Shown piece after piece: positions 9,571-16,980 of a stretch of DNA of 64,000 nucleotides (the first letter of the stretch is position 1; each line of letters starts with the position of its first letter). The notes under the pieces were generated by a model. It did not search any database. It was not told the DNA's origin and saw only the letters and a list, made by a program, of their open reading frames with translations. Origin of the DNA: Flavobacterium yafengii (GTDB lineage: Bacteria > Bacteroidota > Bacteroidia > Flavobacteriales > Flavobacteriaceae); contig NZ_JASCRY010000004.1 of assembly GCF_030010375.1 (NCBI RefSeq), positions 186,001 to 250,000 of the forward strand, read 5' to 3'. A program made the position numbers and the translations under genes.

Positions 9571-11538
9571 CTACTTGTCCAATAATTCAAAAGTTGAATT
9601 CATACTTTTGAATTCAGGTACAATTTTTTTCATTTTCAGTACAATTTGGTCATTGTCAAAATGATTCGCTATGCTTATAAGTTCTTCAATATCGGTATTC
9701 AAAACTTCAAAATCGTCTAGAATCTCTTCAGAAATCATAATTTTTTCATGATAAGTAGGAAGTGTTTTTGAGGTATCATTCAATAATTCTTCATACAATT
9801 TCTCTCCAGGCCTTAATCCCACAATTTGTATTTTTATATCCTTATCAGGAATGAAACCGGCTAACTTGATCATCTTATTGGCCAAATCGATAATTTTAAC
9901 GGGTTTACCCATATCAAAAATATAAATCTCTCCTCCATTACCCATAGCACCTGCTTCTAAAACGAGTTGACAGGCTTCTGGTATGGTCATAAAATACCTA
10001 ATGATATCTGGATGTGTAATCGTAATAGGTCCACCATTTGCAATTTGTTTGGTAAACAATGGAACTACAGAACCATTAGATCCTAAAACATTTCCAAAAC
10101 GAGTAGTAATGAATTTTGTAGCATTCTTTTCCCCCTCATTATTATTTTTTAATTGTAAGGATTGCACATACTTTTCAGCTATTCTTTTACTGGCTCCCAT
10201 TACATTGCTTGGATTCACTGCTTTGTCTGTTGATACCATCACAAATTTTTTGACTTTGTAAAAGCAGGACAAATCGGCAAGAATTTTAGTTCCTTCTATA
10301 TTGGTAAGAATGGCTTGAGAAGGATTTTCTTCCATCAAAGGGACATGCTTATAAGCAGCTGCATGAAAAACCACTTGGGGCTGATACTTTTTAAAGACCC
10401 TGTTCATAGCCTCTTTATTCCTTACATCAGCAATTACGGTATACATCATTGAACTGGAAACTAAACCTTTCATTTCTAAGCACATGTGATGCAATGGTGT
10501 TTCCGCTTGGTCTAAAATAATTATTGTTTTAGGATTAAAACTCAAAACCTGACGCACAATTTCGCTTCCAATAGATCCAGCTGCACCGGTAATTAAAACG
10601 GTTTTCTCTTTTAGCTGTTTTGATATCGATTTGTTATCTAATACAATAGGCTTTCTTTCCAGTAAATCTTCAATTTGAATATTTTTTACTTTTTGGGAAA
10701 TCTCTTTTTGATTTTCCCAGTCGGAAATTAATGGCACCGTAAACACACTATAATTAAATTCTAAACATTGATCTACGATGATTAATTGTTCTTCTTTTGA
10801 TAAACTTTTATCCGCTATAATAACTGCCTGAGCATTAACAGAACGCATTAATGGCGGTAATTTTTTCTTTTTAACCAAAATTGGTAAATCCAACATACGT
10901 TTTGTTGCATTTTGATTATTTTTATCCACAAACCCTACAATTTTAAATCGGGAAGGTGTTTCAAATTTTAAAGCATTGGCGACCGATATGGCATTGGCAT
11001 CTGTGCCATAAATAATGGTTCTGATTAATTTATTTGTTCCTTGTTCAGAAAAATAGATCTCAAAAGTTTGTTTGATGATCACCCGATATAAAAATAATCC
11101 ACAAAAGGAAAGTACTATGTTTATGAAAAAAGCGGTATTTAAAAATGCTTTCTCTCCATGCAACAACTCGTAAGCAAAATTAAAAAAAAGAAACAGCACT
11201 AAAACTGCCATTTGTGAAAACAAAAGCTTAACGGCATCAATATAGGAAGAGTGTCTGATGATACCGGAATAGGTTCTAAACAACCAAAAAAAGAAAATAT
11301 TTACACCAAACAAGGCGGTTATAAACCTAAAGCTATGTGGTGTAATGACATAGTCTAACCCAGTTCCCTTAAAGATAAGAATGGTAAAAAAAAAGGACAA
11401 TACCAAAACTGAAAAATCCATCAGAATAATAATCCATCTGGGCAGATAGCTCAAATTATGAATGCTGAATTTCAAGTTTTCTCTTGAAAAAAATTTTGGG
11501 TTTGCTGATGTTGAGCCCGTGTTTTTAGTAGTACTCAA
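9571..11538 (-). CDS. pglF: PglF/WbpM-type membrane UDP-GlcNAc C6-dehydratase
   Basis: 655 residues. Four N-terminal membrane segments (from YLPRWIIILMDFSVLVLSFF) and a CoA-binding-like Rossmann region (IIYGTDANAISVANAL) precede a catalytic SDR domain with TGAAGSIGSE near residue 316. The catalytic motif VMGASKR has Met in place of the usual Tyr, as in WbpM, FlaA1 and PglF. The predicted reaction is UDP-GlcNAc to UDP-4-keto-6-deoxy-GlcNAc, the first step toward bacillosamine-type sugars; the PglE- and PglD-like genes at 19018-20816 supply the next steps. The reading frame begins with TTG; no upstream in-frame ATG exists and the next ATG is inside the first membrane segment. Confidence 0.88.
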   Translation of the reverse strand: MSTTKNTGSTSANPKFFSRENLKFSIHNLSYLPRWIIILMDFSVLVLSFFFTILIFKGTGLDYVITPHSFRFITALFGVNIFFFWLFRTYSGIIRHSSYIDAVKLLFSQMAVLVLFLFFNFAYELLHGEKAFLNTAFFINIVLSFCGLFLYRVIIKQTFEIYFSEQGTNKLIRTIIYGTDANAISVANALKFETPSRFKIVGFVDKNNQNATKRMLDLPILVKKKKLPPLMRSVNAQAVIIADKSLSKEEQLIIVDQCLEFNYSVFTVPLISDWENQKEISQKVKNIQIEDLLERKPIVLDNKSISKQLKEKTVLITGAAGSIGSEIVRQVLSFNPKTIIILDQAETPLHHMCLEMKGLVSSSMMYTVIADVRNKEAMNRVFKKYQPQVVFHAAAYKHVPLMEENPSQAILTNIEGTKILADLSCFYKVKKFVMVSTDKAVNPSNVMGASKRIAEKYVQSLQLKNNNEGEKNATKFITTRFGNVLGSNGSVVPLFTKQIANGGPITITHPDIIRYFMTIPEACQLVLEAGAMGNGGEIYIFDMGKPVKIIDLANKMIKLAGFIPDKDIKIQIVGLRPGEKLYEELLNDTSKTLPTYHEKIMISEEILDDFEVLNTDIEELISIANHFDNDQIVLKMKKIVPEFKSMNSTFELLDK

Positions 11539-11575
11539 AATAAATAAATTTTTAACATTACTTGTTTTACTAAAG

Positions 11576-11583
11576 CAAAAATA
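11576..11583 (-). promoter_or_regulatory. TATTTTTG promoter box upstream of the PglF-like gene
   Basis: Read on the minus strand this is TATTTTTG, matching TAnnTTTG, about 37 bp before the TTG start at 11538. It suggests an internal promoter within the large operon. The -33 element is not clear. Confidence 0.4.
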
Positions 11584-11609
11584 ACGATTAATAAATGGAA
11601 AAAAGAAAA

Positions 11610-11638
11610 CAAATCAATTCAATTTTAAAATTGATTTG
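11610..11638 (-). terminator. AT-rich hairpin, possible weak terminator
   Basis: CAAATCAATT (11610-11619) pairs with AATTGATTTG (11629-11638) across a 9-base loop. On the minus strand the stem is followed by TTTTCTTTTTT, as in a weak intrinsic terminator that would separate rmlA and the WecA remnant from the PglF-like gene. The stem is AT-rich, so its strength is doubtful. Confidence 0.35.
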
Positions 11639-11735
11639 TCAAAAAAAGGAAAACTACAACGTAACAGTTTTATTTACTAATTAGTTACTTTCTATTTTCT
11701 AAATAGTTCCATTATAAAAGATTTAAAACTAATTA

Positions 11736-11885
11736 TTATAGAAAAAATAATGCCGCCCCTCTTAAAGCAATATAAGTATGTGATGATCTACTATTGGGTT
11801 TATCAATGATATTGTAGGTATCCGCTATTTTAAAATAAATAAGTTCAATACCAACTAATAAAATAATTAATGCGATATATGTCAT
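11736..11885 (-). pseudogene. Remnant of a WecA/TagO-type phosphoglycosyl transferase
   Basis: A 49-codon reading frame encodes one membrane helix (YIALIILLVGIELIYF) followed by NIIDKPNSRSSHTYIALRG. This is the N-terminal signature of the GT4-type family of undecaprenyl-phosphate GlcNAc-1-phosphate transferases (normal length 320-370 residues, DKPNxRSSHxxxxxRGGG). The conserved RGGG reads RGAA and a stop follows shortly after. No continuation is found in the next 200 bp. It is therefore the broken start of a deleted initiating transferase, apparently replaced by the PglC-like enzyme at 24906. Confidence 0.78.
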
Positions 11886-11925
11886 GTTTTAAACGATGTC
11901 TATGCTGTTATCTAAATAATAAATA

Positions 11926-12016
11926 AGAACTAATCCCTGATCACTGTACGCTAAACACTGACCACTTCTCACTACTCACTACTCACTACTCACTACTCAC
12001 TACTCACTACTCACTT
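11926..12016 (-). repeat. Array of 13 in-phase heptamers at the rmlA stop codon
   Basis: On the minus strand, beginning with the last two bases of the rmlA TAA, are AAGTGAG, six perfect TAGTGAG units, then AAGTGGT, CAGTGTT, TAGCGTA, CAGTGAT, CAGGGAT and TAGTTCT. All thirteen units keep the 7-bp phase and have AG at positions 2-3. Units carry TAG and TGA, and a period of seven brings stop codons into all three frames. Similar arrays follow rmlD, the ATPase, the SLBB gene and the TviC-like gene. Confidence 0.85.
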
Positions 12017-12884
12017 ACAACTTATGCTTCAGCAATCCCAAAAGATACTCTCCATAACCCGATTTTTTCAAAGGTTCTGCCAGTTCTTTCAGTTGTTGTT
12101 CCGTAATAAATCCTTGTCTCCAGGCAATTTCTTCGATACAACCTACTTTTAATCCTTGACGCTCTTCAATAACCTGAACAAATTGTCCCGCCTGCATTAA
12201 GCTATTAAAAGTTCCGGTGTCCAACCAAGCGGTTCCTCTGCTTAGAATACCTACTTTCAAAGCTCCTTTTTCGAGATATACTTTGTTCACATCAGTGATT
12301 TCATATTCCCCTCTAGCACTTGGCTTGATATTTTTGGCAATTTCCACCACTGAATTATCATAAAAATACAAACCAGGTACCGCATAATTTGATTTGGGCT
12401 CCAACGGTTTTTCTTCAATCGAAAGAGCTTTAAAATTTTTATCAAACTCCACCACACCATAGCGTTCCGGATCCGAAACGTGGTACGCAAACACAACACC
12501 TCCTTCAGGATTGGTATTGGATTGCAACAATTCATGCATATTGGCTCCAAAGAAAATATTATCCCCTAAAACCAAAGCGACACTGTCTTTTCCTATAAAT
12601 TCTTCTCCAATAACAAAAGCTTGCGCTAGACCGTTAGGAATCGCTTGCTCCGCATAACTGAATTGACAGCCTATCGACGCTCCATCTCCTAATAATTTCT
12701 TGAAATTAGGTAAATCATGTGGAGTGGAAATAATCAATATTTCATTAATTCCAGCCATCATCAAAGTAGACAACGGATAATAAATCATGGGTTTGTCATA
12801 AACCGGCATCATTTGTTTGCTCATAGCAAGCGTTAACGGATGCAAACGGGTTCCAGACCCCCCTGCTAATATAATTCCTTTCAT
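12015..12884 (-). CDS. rmlA: Glucose-1-phosphate thymidylyltransferase RmlA
   Basis: 289 residues, the usual length. The N-terminal nucleotide-binding motif [11 protein letters not shown] (residues 8-18), then [23 protein letters not shown]-like [10 protein letters not shown], and [20 protein letters not shown] are all present. It makes dTDP-glucose from dTTP and glucose-1-phosphate. The product feeds both dTDP-L-rhamnose (RmlB, C, D in this locus) and the dTDP-3-amino sugar made by the FdtA/FdtB-like enzymes at 34070-40658. Its stop codon is the first part of a heptamer array. Confidence 0.97.
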   Translation of the reverse strand: MKGIILAGGSGTRLHPLTLAMSKQMMPVYDKPMIYYPLSTLMMAGINEILIISTPHDLPNFKKLLGDGASIGCQFSYAEQAIPNGLAQAFVIGEEFIGKDSVALVLGDNIFFGANMHELLQSNTNPEGGVVFAYHVSDPERYGVVEFDKNFKALSIEEKPLEPKSNYAVPGLYFYDNSVVEIAKNIKPSARGEYEITDVNKVYLEKGALKVGILSRGTAWLDTGTFNSLMQAGQFVQVIEERQGLKVGCIEEIAWRQGFITEQQLKELAEPLKKSGYGEYLLGLLKHKL

Positions 12885-12904
12885 AATTGTACTAAGTTTA
12901 CGAA

Positions 12905-13302
12905 TTAATTTGAATTTTTCAAATTAATTATTCTTTTATAAGTTAAGGAAGGCGTGCCAAAATTAATCAACATACCCAATTCCAGATTTGTACATTTTAA
13001 AAATTGGTCAACTGCGAATAAAATGCGACCGGTATTAGCGACACTGCTTTTATTTCGATAATAACAGCATCATAGCAAACAAAATCTGCTCGATATTGTT
13101 TTTTCATAAGCTGATTATCGTAATACAATGACAACTTTACTTGCCTCTTAAAGGGAATTTTCTGAATGTGAAATTCTTTTTCCAATGCTTCCTCATAAAC
13201 CGCCTCCAAGAATCCTGCTCCTAATGTCCGATGCACTTTCATACAAGCACCAATTATAGCAAAGCTTTCTTCTTTATAAAGTATTTTATGGGTAGCATCC
13301 AT
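12905..13302 (-). pseudogene. GxxExxY-family protein, frameshifted
   Basis: The first frame encodes 101 residues with LGAGFLEAVYEEALEKEF (the GxxExxY signature) and FVCYDAVIIEIKAV, and stops early after SQLTNF. In another frame the family's C-terminus continues: DQFLKCTNLELGMLINFG, then [12 protein letters not shown], to a stop at 12905-12907. A single indel near 13020-13035 therefore splits a gene of normal length (about 125-130 residues). The family has a PD-(D/E)XK-like fold and unknown function, and is often scattered in Bacteroidota polysaccharide loci. It separates rmlA from rmlB. A sequencing error cannot be excluded. Confidence 0.8.
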
Positions 13303-13310
13303 TCGTGAAA

Positions 13311-13374
13311 TTCGTTTTAATTCGTTTTAATTCGTTTTAATTCGTTTTAATTCGTTTTAATTCGTTTTAATTCG
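13311..13374. repeat. Six perfect 10-bp tandem repeats at the rmlB stop codon
   Basis: TTCGTTTTAA occurs six times in a row without a mismatch (13311-13370), plus a partial TTCG. The rmlB stop codon (13367-13369) lies inside the last unit, and the array fills most of the gap before the start of the GxxExxY pseudogene at 13302. Perfect tandem units are prone to slippage, so copy number may vary between strains. Confidence 0.95.
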
Positions 13375-14416
13375 AGTACTGTTTCTCGTAATACGAAGCA
13401 TATTCCCCTGAGGTAATATTATTGAGCCATGTTTGATTTTCTAAATACCAATTCACGGTTCTTTCCAATCCTTGTTCAAAAGTAACAGACGGCTTCCATC
13501 CTAACTCCTTACTTATTTTAGTGGCATCAATAGCATAGCGCAAATCATGTCCTGGACGATCTTTCACGTACGATATCAATTGTTCCGATGTACCTGCTGC
13601 ACGACCTAATTTTTCGTCCATTATTTTGCAAAGCAATTTAACCAAATCAATATTTTGCCATTCATTAAATCCACCAATATTATAGGTGTCGTGGTTTTCA
13701 CCTTCATGAAAAACTAAATCAATAGCTACCGCATGATCTTCTACAAAAAGCCAATCGCGCGTGTATTTTCCATCGCCATAAACGGGTAAGGGTTTGTTTT
13801 GAATGATATTATTGATGAATAACGGAATCAATTTTTCAGGAAAATGAAAAGGCCCATAATTATTGGAACAATTGGTCAACACATAAGGCAAACCATACGT
13901 TTCTCCATAAGCCCGAACAAAATGATCCGAACTGGCTTTTGAAGCGGAATAAGGAGAATTTGGGTCATAAGCAGTAGTCTCGGTGAATAATCCTTCAGCA
14001 CCCAAACTACCGTAAACCTCATCGGTACTGATGTGGTAAAAACGTTTCCCTTCATAATTTCCTTGCCAAGTAGCCTTAGCCGCATTTAACAGATTCATCG
14101 TTCCAATAACATTTGTTTTCACAAAGGATAACGGATCCGTTATGGAACGATCCACATGTGATTCGGCAGCTAAATGCAAAACTCCATCAAATTGATGTTC
14201 CGCAAACAATTGATCAATAAATACCGCATCAACGATATCTCCCTTTATAAAAGTATAATTAGGCGCTTTTTCAATATCAACAATATTTTCAAGATTCCCG
14301 GCATACGTCAGCGCATCCAAATTAAAAATTTGATACTGTGGATACTTCTTTACAAAAAGACGTACTACATGAGATCCAATAAAACCGGCACCTCCGGTAA
14401 TTAATATTTTTTTCAT
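13367..14416 (-). CDS. rmlB: dTDP-glucose 4,6-dehydratase RmlB
   Basis: 349 residues of the extended SDR family: NAD motif [10 protein letters not shown] (residues 7-16), the [11 protein letters not shown] block, the catalytic STDEVYG and [10 protein letters not shown] (Tyr-x3-Lys), and the NCSNNYGP segment. It converts dTDP-glucose to dTDP-4-keto-6-deoxyglucose, the branch point for L-rhamnose (RmlC, RmlD) and for the FdtA/FdtB-type 3-amino sugar. The C-terminal residues after YEKQ run into the 10-bp repeat. Confidence 0.97.
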   Translation of the reverse strand: MKKILITGGAGFIGSHVVRLFVKKYPQYQIFNLDALTYAGNLENIVDIEKAPNYTFIKGDIVDAVFIDQLFAEHQFDGVLHLAAESHVDRSITDPLSFVKTNVIGTMNLLNAAKATWQGNYEGKRFYHISTDEVYGSLGAEGLFTETTAYDPNSPYSASKASSDHFVRAYGETYGLPYVLTNCSNNYGPFHFPEKLIPLFINNIIQNKPLPVYGDGKYTRDWLFVEDHAVAIDLVFHEGENHDTYNIGGFNEWQNIDLVKLLCKIMDEKLGRAAGTSEQLISYVKDRPGHDLRYAIDATKISKELGWKPSVTFEQGLERTVNWYLENQTWLNNITSGEYASYYEKQYSN

Positions 14417-14463
14417 TTTTAGATTTTAGGTTTAATTAGGTTTAACAAACTTCCCGAAATTCA

Positions 14464-14500
14464 TTTTTTTTTGCCCCAAAACCCTTAAGGGGGCAAAAAA
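14464..14500 (-). repeat. CCCTTTAGGG-type stem-loop, copy 1
   Basis: Read on the minus strand: a T-run, GCCCCCTTAAGGG, then TTTTGGGGC and an A-run. It has the core shared by the whole stem-loop family (CCCTTTAGGG, two bases, GGGG, YAAA) with T-run/A-run outer arms. It is inverted relative to copy 2, 43 bp away. Confidence 0.6.
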
Positions 14501-14542
14501 TAAATTACAGCATACGCTTATCTTATATAAAATTAAGTTCTG

Positions 14543-14581
14543 GATTTTCGGCTCCCTTTAGGGACGGGGTAAACGAAAATT
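14543..14581 (+). repeat. CCCTTTAGGG-type stem-loop, copy 2
   Basis: Outer stem ATTTTCG (14544-14550) with CGAAAAT (14574-14580) around the core CCCTTTAGGGACGGGGTAAA. It lies 12 bp past the stop of the DUF559 gene, with copy 3 in the opposite direction just before that gene's start. Confidence 0.75.
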
Positions 14582-14592
14582 TTATGAAATCA

Positions 14593-14985
14593 TTATCCTT
14601 TTAATTTTACAAATTCTTTAATTTTATTTAAAACATCCGAGATATTTGAAATAACCTCTTCATTGGTAAATCGGATAACTTTCAAACCTTGAAATTCAAT
14701 ATTTTCAGTTCTTTCAGCATCTAATTTAATTTGCTCAGGCATTTGATGGTAGCCGCCATCTATCTCAATAACTAATTTTAATTGATGACAATAAAAATCT
14801 GCTATATAATTAAGTAGCGGATGCTGCCTTCTAAATTTACACCCCTCCAATTGATTATTTCTCAACTCTAACCACAATATTTCTTCCGCTTTGGTAACAT
14901 TCTCCCTTAGTTTTTTAGCATTCGAAAAAATCTCTGGTGCGGCATCTTTCCACATATTATCAGGGCGGAATGGGTTTCTTTTCAT
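14593..14985 (-). CDS. DUF559 (Vsr-like endonuclease fold) protein
   Basis: 130 residues from the chosen start (MKRNPFRP). An upstream in-frame ATG at 15063 would add 26 residues encoded by an intergenic stem-loop (FFPRRRGQGQ), so it is rejected. Motifs are AKKLRENVTKAEEILW, CKFRRQHPLLNYIADFYC, KLVIEIDGGYH and LKVIRFTNEEV. The E-x-D in VIEID is the expected catalytic site of this restriction-endonuclease-like fold, distantly related to very-short-patch repair nucleases. Biological role unknown. It is bracketed by two inverted stem-loop repeats and sits between rmlB and rmlD without an obvious link to polysaccharide synthesis. Confidence 0.85.
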   Translation of the reverse strand: MKRNPFRPDNMWKDAAPEIFSNAKKLRENVTKAEEILWLELRNNQLEGCKFRRQHPLLNYIADFYCHQLKLVIEIDGGYHQMPEQIKLDAERTENIEFQGLKVIRFTNEEVISNISDVLNKIKEFVKLKG

Positions 14986-15016
14986 TTGAATGTTTAAAAA
15001 AAAATATTGAGAGTTT

Positions 15017-15057
15017 CTTTTTGTTTGCCCCTGCCCCCTGCGGCGGGGAAAAAAAAT
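15017..15057 (-). repeat. CCCTTTAGGG-type stem-loop, copy 3 (divergent)
   Basis: Read on the minus strand: an A/T arm, CCCCGCCGCAGGGGGC, then AGGGGCAAAC and an arm AAAAAG. The core is changed but stays GC-rich and palindromic. It lies 32 bp before the DUF559 start codon. Confidence 0.5.
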
Positions 15058-15109
15058 GAACACTTAATACAATTCACATTAGATAATCTCAATTAAAATA
15101 TAAGTTCTG

Positions 15110-15149
15110 GATTTTCAGCTTCCTTTAGGGACGGGGCAAAACGAAAATC
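15110..15149 (+). repeat. CCCTTTAGGG-type stem-loop, copy 4
   Basis: ATTTTC (15111-15116) pairs with GAAAAT (15143-15148) around TCCTTTAGGGACGGGGCAAA. The 5' flank TAAGTTCTGG is shared with copies 2 and 6. Confidence 0.7.
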
Positions 15150-15207
15150 TTACATGCTTTTTTTATTATTCTCATAACAAAACTAATAAAAAAATAAAAC
15201 TTAGTCA

Positions 15208-15252
15208 GTTTCTTTTTTGTTGCCCCCGCCCTAAAGGGAGCAAAAAAGAAAC
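15208..15252 (-). repeat. CCCTTTAGGG-type stem-loop, copy 5
   Basis: A 12-bp perfect outer stem, GTTTCTTTTTTG (15208-15219) with CAAAAAAGAAAC (15241-15252), encloses a loop that contains GCCCTAAAGGGAG. The outer stem is unrelated in sequence to that of copies 2, 6 and 7, but the core is the same in inverted orientation. Confidence 0.75.
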
Positions 15253-15295
15253 ACAAAATCCGATTTAAAATTAACAGACTTTATTTAAAATTACG
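15244..15295. repeat. About 52-bp direct repeat, left copy
   Basis: The stretch from AAAAGAAACACAAAATCC to TTTATTTAAAATTACG recurs at 16782-16835 with a 2-base length difference. It overlaps the arm of stem-loop copy 5 and shows that whole composite blocks were copied around rmlD. Confidence 0.7.
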
Positions 15296-15342
15296 TTCTG
15301 AATTTCCGTCTCCATTTAGAGTACAGACAAAATCACGTTCTG

Positions 15343-15381
15343 GATTTTCGGCTCCCTTTAGGGCTGGGGCAGACGAAAATT
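15343..15381 (+). repeat. CCCTTTAGGG-type stem-loop, copy 6
   Basis: ATTTTCG (15344-15350) pairs with CGAAAAT (15374-15380) around CCCTTTAGGGCTGGGGCAGA. The next bases, TTGCAAGCCACCTCTCAC, lead directly into a heptamer array. A decayed copy lies at 15301-15332. This composite is repeated at 15690-15783. Confidence 0.75.
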
Positions 15382-15386
15382 GCAAG

Positions 15387-15419
15387 CCACCTCTCACCTC
15401 TCACTTCTCAATACTCTTT
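15387..15419 (-). repeat. Heptamer array next to stem-loop copy 6
   Basis: On the minus strand: TGAGAAG, TGAGAGG, TGAGAGG, TGGC. It is joined to stem-loop copy 6 by the same short linker as the array after rmlD, so the two are copies of one composite. Confidence 0.7.
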
Positions 15420-15423
15420 ACCT

Positions 15424-15587
15424 CGCCCTTAAATAAAAAGCATAAAAAACAATGAAAAAGTAAAGTGGCAGCAGTCCGCGAGTTGAGGACGAAGGACGAA
15501 CGGCTCGGGCTGCGGAACGGCACTTTGAGGTAGTTTTTAAGCTTTTTATTTTCAGGCTTGATTTTTTTGTTTCTTTTTTGATCAAGC
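15424..15587. repeat. 164-bp palindromic structured element, copy A
   Basis: About 80 percent identical by eye to copy B at 51580-51743. Outer arms AAATAAAAAGC (15431-15441) and GCTTTTTATTT (15541-15551) pair perfectly over 11 bp. The invariant centre GGCAGCAGTCCGCGAGTTGA pairs imperfectly with CTCGGGCTGC (15504-15513). A third hairpin closes GCTTGAT with ATCAAGC at the right end. It is GC-rich in the middle, unlike the surroundings. A 62-codon frame over it is probably not a gene, because the similarity to copy B follows the DNA structure. It may be a structured RNA or a non-autonomous mobile repeat. Confidence 0.75.
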
Positions 15588-15689
15588 AAAAAAGAAAATT
15601 AGTAAAGCCTAATTTTTTACTTTCAATAAAAAGATATTGGTAGTACTACTTAAAGTCTCTATATAGTCTCGAAACAACATCATGCTCTG

Positions 15690-15729
15690 AAATTTCGGCT
15701 CCCATTAGGGCTGGGGCAGACGAAAATTG
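15690..15729 (+). repeat. CCCTTTAGGG-type stem-loop, copy 7
   Basis: AATTTCG (15691-15697) with CGAAAATT (15721-15728) around CCCATTAGGGCTGGGGCAGA. The linker TTGCAAGCCACTTCTCAC then leads into the heptamer array at the rmlD 3' end. Confidence 0.7.
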
Positions 15730-15734
15730 CAAGC

Positions 15735-15783
15735 CACTTCTCACTATTCATTCATCCTCACTTCTCACCTCTCACTTCTCAAC
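15735..15783 (-). repeat. Heptamer array overlapping the rmlD stop codon
   Basis: On the minus strand: TGAGAAG, TGAGAGG, TGAGAAG, TGAGGATGAATGAA, TAGTGAG, AAGTGGC. The last four sense codons and the stop of rmlD (Arg-Ser-Glu-Arg-stop) are made of these heptamers, so the array has replaced the native gene end. Confidence 0.8.
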
Positions 15784-16628
15784 AACTTCATACACCTTCT
15801 CAAACTTTCTTTATAATCAGGAATAGTAACCCCATAGATTTTTTTAATTTTACTTTTATCCAATAAAGAAAAAGCGGGACGCTTTGCAGGTGTAGGATAA
15901 GCCGATGAAGGAATACCATTCACTTCACAAGTATAACCTCCAATTTCTTGGATAGCCAAAACAAATTCAAACCAACTGATTTCACCTTCATTCGAATAAT
16001 TGTATATTCCAGAAATCCACTCTTGTGCGGTTACGATGTCCATCATTACCTGAGCTAAATCGGCTGCATACGTTGGAGATCCGATTTGATCGTTGACAAC
16101 ACTAATAGTATCGCGTTCCTTCAACAATCGTTGCATGGTTTTTACAAAATTATTTCCAAAAGTGCTGTACACCCAAGAAGTTCGGATGATAATCGCATCC
16201 GGATTCGCTTGCAAACAAGCCAATTCCCCTGCTCTTTTTGTTGCTCCATACACATTTATAGGTTGTGTTATAGCCTCCTCTGTCAATGCAACAGCCGAAG
16301 TACCGGCAAAAACATAATCGGTAGAAATATGAATTAGTTTAATTTGATTGTCAAATGCATATTGAGCAATTATCTTAACCGATTGATGATTAACAACATC
16401 AGCCAATTCCTGCTCCATTTCTGCTCTATCCACTGCAGTATAAGCACCACAATTCAATATAATAGTAGGCTGAATGCTTTCTAATTGTACTTTCAATACA
16501 GCTAAATTATCCAAAGATACTTGCGTTCTATCCGCAAAAATCCATTCAAAATGAGGGTAGTTTTTAGACAATACCATCAGTTCAGAACCCAATTGCCCTT
16601 TGGCACCTGTAACTAATATTTTCTTCAT
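15765..16628 (-). CDS. rmlD: dTDP-4-dehydrorhamnose reductase RmlD
   Basis: 287 residues with TGAKGQLGSE (residues 7-16), the STDYVFAG block and YGATKRAGE (Tyr-x3-Lys), then RTSWVYS and FNYSN-like IYNYSNEGEISW. It is the last step of dTDP-L-rhamnose synthesis, reducing the 4-keto sugar from RmlC. The C-terminal RSER is encoded by the repeat array, so the ancestral protein probably ended near MKLL. It is separated from rmlB by 700 bp of repeats plus the DUF559 gene. Confidence 0.96.
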   Translation of the reverse strand: MKKILVTGAKGQLGSELMVLSKNYPHFEWIFADRTQVSLDNLAVLKVQLESIQPTIILNCGAYTAVDRAEMEQELADVVNHQSVKIIAQYAFDNQIKLIHISTDYVFAGTSAVALTEEAITQPINVYGATKRAGELACLQANPDAIIIRTSWVYSTFGNNFVKTMQRLLKERDTISVVNDQIGSPTYAADLAQVMMDIVTAQEWISGIYNYSNEGEISWFEFVLAIQEIGGYTCEVNGIPSSAYPTPAKRPAFSLLDKSKIKKIYGVTIPDYKESLRRCMKLLRSER

Positions 16629-16781
16629 TTAATTTTTAATCTTTTCAATTTTTAAGGCCTAACTTTCTCTCAAATCCTGCCACTCCGTATGCATTATCAC
16701 TCACAATTCACTTTAAAACTGAGGCAAAATGAAAATACAGAAGTTTTTTTTTGTTTACCTCTTCTACCTTAATCGAAGCAC

Positions 16782-16835
16782 AAAAGAAACACAAAATCCA
16801 ATTTACAATATCAACAGACTTTATTTAAAATTACG
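16782..16835. repeat. About 52-bp direct repeat, right copy
   Basis: Second copy of the sequence at 15244-15295, here leading straight into stem-loop copy 8. It lies in the 352-bp gap between rmlD and the ATPase gene, which otherwise holds only repeats. Confidence 0.7.
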
Positions 16836-16840
16836 CACTA

Positions 16841-16881
16841 AGTTTTCGGCTCCCTTTAGGGACGGGGCTAAACGAAAATTT
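16841..16881 (+). repeat. CCCTTTAGGG-type stem-loop, copy 8
   Basis: TTTTCG (16843-16848) pairs with CGAAAA (16873-16878) around CCCTTTAGGGACGGGGCTAA. It is followed by a heptamer array up to the end of the ATPase gene, as with copies 6, 7 and 9. Confidence 0.7.
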
Positions 16882-16884
16882 TAC

Positions 16885-16979
16885 GCCTACTCACTATTTC
16901 CTTAGTACTGACCACTCCTCACTGTCATCCTGAGCTTATCGAAGGACACTCCTCACCTCTAACTTCTCACCATTCACGA
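16885..16979 (-). repeat. Heptamer array interrupted by a second repeat
   Basis: Immediately after the ATPase stop, the minus strand reads TGAATGG, TGAGAAG, TTAGAGG, TGAGGAG, then the inserted unit TGTCCTTCGATAAGCTCAGG plus ATGACAG, then TGAGGAG, TGGTCAG and decayed units. The inserted unit has a relative in the array at 42598-42697. Confidence 0.7.
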
Positions 16980-16980
16980 A

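Noticed and set aside
9983..10261. Long open frames on the plus strand within minus-strand genes (for example 6413-6727, 9983-10261, 26846-27214, 43217-43600)
   Set aside because: They overlap well-recognised genes in antisense, have no family motifs, and reflect codon bias in the real gene.
11968..12016. Regularly repeated CTCACTA units as a possible CRISPR array
   Set aside because: Units are 7 bp without spacers and no cas gene is present; it is a tandem array.
14985..15063. N-terminal extension of the DUF559 protein
   Set aside because: The extra residues are encoded by stem-loop copy 3 and do not belong to the family.
15401..15589. Two similar 61-62 codon frames (15401-15589 and 51585-51770, minus strand) sharing KIKPEN and SRTAAT
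   Set aside because: They lie wholly on the two copies of the 164-bp palindromic element. The similarity follows the DNA repeat, their ends differ, and no start signal is seen. Treated as incidental frames, not a protein family.
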